Shown: positions 61,473 through 64,000 of the stretch, piece by piece
How the letters are laid out: the number at the start of each line of letters is the position of its first letter
Numbering within the stretch: position 1 is the first letter of the stretch
DNA from: Streptomyces katrae
Lineage (GTDB): Bacteria; Actinomycetota; Actinomycetes; Streptomycetales; Streptomycetaceae
Direction: 5' to 3'
Length of the DNA: 64,000 bases
NCBI RefSeq assembly: GCF_002028425.1
Contig: NZ_CP020042.1
Location: forward strand, 3,906,001-3,970,000
Translations under genes and position numbers: made by a program
Notes under the pieces: model-generated
Seen by the model: only the letters and a program-made list of their open reading frames with translations
The model's database searches: none
Told to the model about the DNA's origin: nothing

Positions 61473-64000
61473 ATGTTTCACGTGAAACCGATCGACCCGC
61501 GCCTGCTCCGGTACGCCCGTTCCACCCGCCTCTTCCTGGGGGCGGTGGTGGCCCTCGGGCTCGCCGGGGCGGGGCTGGTCGTCGGCCAGGCGATGCTGAT
61601 CGCCGAGATCGTGGTCGGCGCCTTCGAGCGGGGACTCGACGCCGGGGCGCTCCGGTCGCCACTGCTGCTGCTCGCGGCGGTGGCGCTCGGGCGCGCCCTG
61701 GTCGCCTGGCTCACCGAACTGGCCGCACACCGGGCCGGCGCGGCGGTGAAGTCGGAGCTGCGCGGCCGGCTCCTGGACCGGGCAGCCGATCTGGGGCCCG
61801 GCTGGCTCGGCGGCCAGCGGACCGGCTCCCTGGTGTCCCTGGCCACCCGGGGAGTGGACGCGCTCGACGACTACTTCTCCCGCTACCTCCCCCAGTTGGG
61901 GCTCGCGGTGGTGGTGCCGGCGGCGGTCCTCGCCCGGATCGTCACCGAGGACTGGGTCTCCGCGGCCATCATCGTCGTCACCCTGCCGCTGATTCCGCTG
62001 TTCATGATCCTCATCGGCATGGCCACCCAGAGCCGGATGGACCGCCAGTGGCGGCTCCTGTCCCGGCTGTCGGGGCACTTCCTCGACGTGGTGGCGGGGC
62101 TCCCGACGCTCAAGGTCTTCGGCCGGGCCAAGGCGCAGGCCGAATCGATCCGCAGGATCACCGACGACTACCGCCAGGCCACGATGCGCACGCTGCGCAT
62201 CGCCTTCCTGTCCTCCTTCGCCCTCGAACTGCTCGCCACCCTGTCGGTGGCCCTGGTCGCGGTGACCATCGGCATGCGGCTCGTGCACGGCGAACTCGAC
62301 CTGTACACGGGCCTCGTCATCCTGATCCTCGCGCCGGAGGCCTATCTGCCCCTGCGCCAGGTCGGCGCCCAGTACCACGCGGCCGCCGAGGGACTGGCCG
62401 CGGCCGAGGAGATCTTCACCGTCCTCGAGACCCCGGCCCCCCGGGCCGGCGCCGGCGCTCCGGTTCCGGCCGGCGGGCCGGTCATCCAGCTCGACGCGGT
62501 CGAGGTCCGCCACGAGGGGCGCGCCGCCTCCTCCCCCGGTCCGGTGTCCCTCGTCGTCGGGCCGGGCGAGTGCGTGGCGCTCACCGGCCCGAGCGGGGCG
62601 GGCAAGTCCACCCTCCTGAACGTGCTGCTCGGGTTCGTCGCACCGACGTCCGGGCGGGTACGGGTCGACGGCACCGACCTGGCCGGGCTCTCCCTCGAAC
62701 AGTGGCGGGAGCAGATCGCCTGGGTGCCGCAGCGACCGCACCTGTTCGCCGGAACCATCGCCGAGAACGTCCGCCTGGCCCGGTCCGGGGCCGACGACGC
62801 CGCGGTGGAAGCGGCGCTGCGTGACGCAGGGGCCTGGGAGTTCGTCTCCGCCCTGCCGCGCGGGACGCAGACCCTGCTCGGCGAGGGCGGCGCCGGCCTG
62901 TCCGCCGGACAGCGCCAGCGGCTGGCCCTGGCGCGGGCCTTTCTCGCCGACCGGCCGGTGCTGCTGCTGGACGAGCCGACCGCGGCACTGGACGGGGAGA
63001 CCGAAGCCGCCGTCGTGGAGGCCGTACGACGTCTCACGGCCGGGCGGACCGTGCTCCTCGTGGTGCACCGCCCGGCACTGCTGGCCGTCGCCGACCGGGT
63101 GGTGGCGGTGGGCGAGGGCGCCACGGACGGTACCGCGGAGGGCGCGCTCGCGGTGCCGGCCACCGCGGCCGCCCCGCGCACCCCGGCGGAAGCGTCCGAC
63201 CCCGGGGAGTGGATCCTCGGGACCGCGCGGGAGCGGACCGGCGGCGGGAACGCGGACTCGGGCGGCGGCGACCCGCTGCGCCGGGTGCGGGCCGTGGCCG
63301 CCGCCTGGCAGGGCCGGTTCCGGCTGGGCCTGCTGCTCGGAGCGCTGGCCGTCGGGTGCAGCGTCGGGTTGATGGCCGTGTCCGGGTGGCTGATCTCCCG
63401 GGCCTCCGAGCAGCCGCCCGTGCTCTACCTGATGGTGGCCGTGACGGCGACCCGCGCCTTCGGGCTCGGGCGGGCCGTCTTCCGCTACGCCGAGCGTCTG
63501 GTGTCGCACGACGCCGTCCTGCGGATGCTCGCCGACCTCAGGGTCGCGGTCTACCGGAGGCTGGAGCGGATCGCGCCCGCCGGACTGCGCGAACAGCGGC
63601 GCGGGGACCTGCTCTCCCGGCTGGTGGCCGACGCCGACGCACTCCAGGACTACTGGCTGCGCTGGCTGCTGCCGGTGGGCACCGCGGTCCTCGTCGGTAC
63701 CGGATCGGTGGCGTTCACGGCCTGGCTGCTGCCGGGGGCGGGCATGGTGCTCGGCGTGGGGCTGCTGGTGGCCGGTGTCGGGGTTCCGCTGGTCAGCGGG
63801 GCCTGCGCGCGCGGTGCGGAGCGGCGGCTCGCACCCGCCCGGGGCGAGCTCGCCACCCGGGTGGCCGACCTCTTGACGGGTACCGCGGAACTCACCGTCG
63901 CCGGCGCCCTCGCCGAGCGGAAGGCCCGGGCGCGGGACGCGGACGGGGCGCTCACCCGGATCGCCTCGCGCGGGGCCGCGGCCGCCGGACTGGGCGGCGG
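61473..64000 (+). CDS. cydDC: Thiol reductant ABC exporter, fused CydD-CydC (truncated by window edge)
   Basis: CydDC exports reduced thiols and haem-linked factors needed to assemble cytochrome bd. ATG 61473 opens a frame of more than 840 codons with no stop before the window end. The CydD half has a membrane domain (about 15-290), Walker A GPSGAGKST, signature LSAGQRQRLALARA and Walker B VLLLDEPTA. A second membrane domain of the CydC half begins near residue 610, so the two are fused. The first codons, MFHVKP, are the parS site. GAGGGG precedes the ATG. It ends the cyd operon, 36 bp after cydB. Confidence 0.93.
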   Translation, partial: MFHVKPIDPRLLRYARSTRLFLGAVVALGLAGAGLVVGQAMLIAEIVVGAFERGLDAGALRSPLLLLAAVALGRALVAWLTELAAHRAGAAVKSELRGRLLDRAADLGPGWLGGQRTGSLVSLATRGVDALDDYFSRYLPQLGLAVVVPAAVLARIVTEDWVSAAIIVVTLPLIPLFMILIGMATQSRMDRQWRLLSRLSGHFLDVVAGLPTLKVFGRAKAQAESIRRITDDYRQATMRTLRIAFLSSFALELLATLSVALVAVTIGMRLVHGELDLYTGLVILILAPEAYLPLRQVGAQYHAAAEGLAAAEEIFTVLETPAPRAGAGAPVPAGGPVIQLDAVEVRHEGRAASSPGPVSLVVGPGECVALTGPSGAGKSTLLNVLLGFVAPTSGRVRVDGTDLAGLSLEQWREQIAWVPQRPHLFAGTIAENVRLARSGADDAAVEAALRDAGAWEFVSALPRGTQTLLGEGGAGLSAGQRQRLALARAFLADRPVLLLDEPTAALDGETEAAVVEAVRRLTAGRTVLLVVHRPALLAVADRVVAVGEGATDGTAEGALAVPATAAAPRTPAEASDPGEWILGTARERTGGGNADSGGGDPLRRVRAVAAAWQGRFRLGLLLGALAVGCSVGLMAVSGWLISRASEQPPVLYLMVAVTATRAFGLGRAVFRYAERLVSHDAVLRMLADLRVAVYRRLERIAPAGLREQRRGDLLSRLVADADALQDYWLRWLLPVGTAVLVGTGSVAFTAWLLPGAGMVLGVGLLVAGVGVPLVSGACARGAERRLAPARGELATRVADLLTGTAELTVAGALAERKARARDADGALTRIASRGAAAAGLGG
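61475..61488. promoter_or_regulatory. parS: parS site overlapping the cydDC start codon
   Basis: An exact GTTTCACGTGAAAC starts at the third base of the ATG and encodes Phe-His-Val-Lys. A ParB clamp here would cover the ribosome-site region of the gene at DNA level. Confidence 0.95.

Noticed and set aside
59460..63509. 1349-codon open frame on the minus strand
   Set aside because: It runs antisense to cydA, cydB and cydDC, is extremely rich in Gly, Glu, Asp and Arg, and shows no domain.

Overview
The window is a 64 kb piece of a Streptomyces chromosome centred on the replication origin. The evidence is the very high G+C content, the gene order gnd-dnaN-oriC-dnaA-rpmH-rnpA-yidD-yidC-jag-rsmG-parA-parB-trxA-trxB-sigM-murJ, the sporulation pair ssgR-ssgA, and many copies of the actinobacterial parS site GTTTCACGTGAAAC. 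No tRNA, rRNA, insertion sequence, prophage or CRISPR array was seen. The content looks like conserved core chromosome rather than acquired DNA. Species cannot be fixed from sequence alone.

Layout. Bases 1-8000: 6-phosphogluconate dehydrogenase (cut by the left edge), the sliding clamp dnaN, oriC with many DnaA boxes, dnaA, then the divergent rpmH-rnpA-yidD-yidC-jag-rsmG run (ribosome, RNase P, membrane insertase, 16S rRNA methylation). Bases 8100-10500: the chromosome partition operon parAB. Bases 10500-20740: a leftward block for redox control and envelope biogenesis (DUF6049 protein, lipid II flippase murJ, a membrane pseudokinase, ECF factor sigM, its zinc anti-sigma partner, trxB, trxA). 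Bases 20947-32714: CCA-adding enzyme, MFS exporter, PadR regulator with inositol-phosphate synthase, a class A penicillin-binding protein, a GT87-like glycosyltransferase, and a FemX-type peptidoglycan branching enzyme with an alanine-racemase-like gene. Bases 32967-38058: rpsF-ssb-rpsR-rplI, a MATE exporter and the replicative helicase dnaB. Bases 38068-46605: accessory metabolism (serine hydrolase, acetyltransferases, HAD phosphatase, globin-reductase, Nudix, LysR, cystathionine gamma-lyase family enzyme, holin-like protein, cupin). Bases 46777-55515: DUF5326 protein, ssgR-ssgA, YibE/F protein, TPP riboswitch and thiC, a glycosyltransferase, a membrane protein and a phosphoesterase. Bases 55748-64000: a LacI regulator, a histidinol-phosphate-type aminotransferase, a cyclophilin-like protein, and the Rex-controlled cydA-cydB-cydDC operon, whose last gene runs off the right edge.

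The unifying theme is replication and segregation control written over ordinary genes. Twelve exact 14-bp parS sites lie in the window. Several are built into coding sequence: read in one frame they encode FHVK and in another VSRET, so they form the start of cydDC and the ends of the MFS and glycosyltransferase genes. DnaA boxes occur not only in oriC but also beside the dnaA promoter, just upstream of parA, and as a dense cluster upstream of dnaB. I did not find a clearly new multi-gene system. The most interesting leads are these overlapping signals, a pentapeptide-repeat linker in DnaA, the separate MurJ and pseudokinase genes, a divergent racemase-like gene beside femX, and several sharp operator palindromes.
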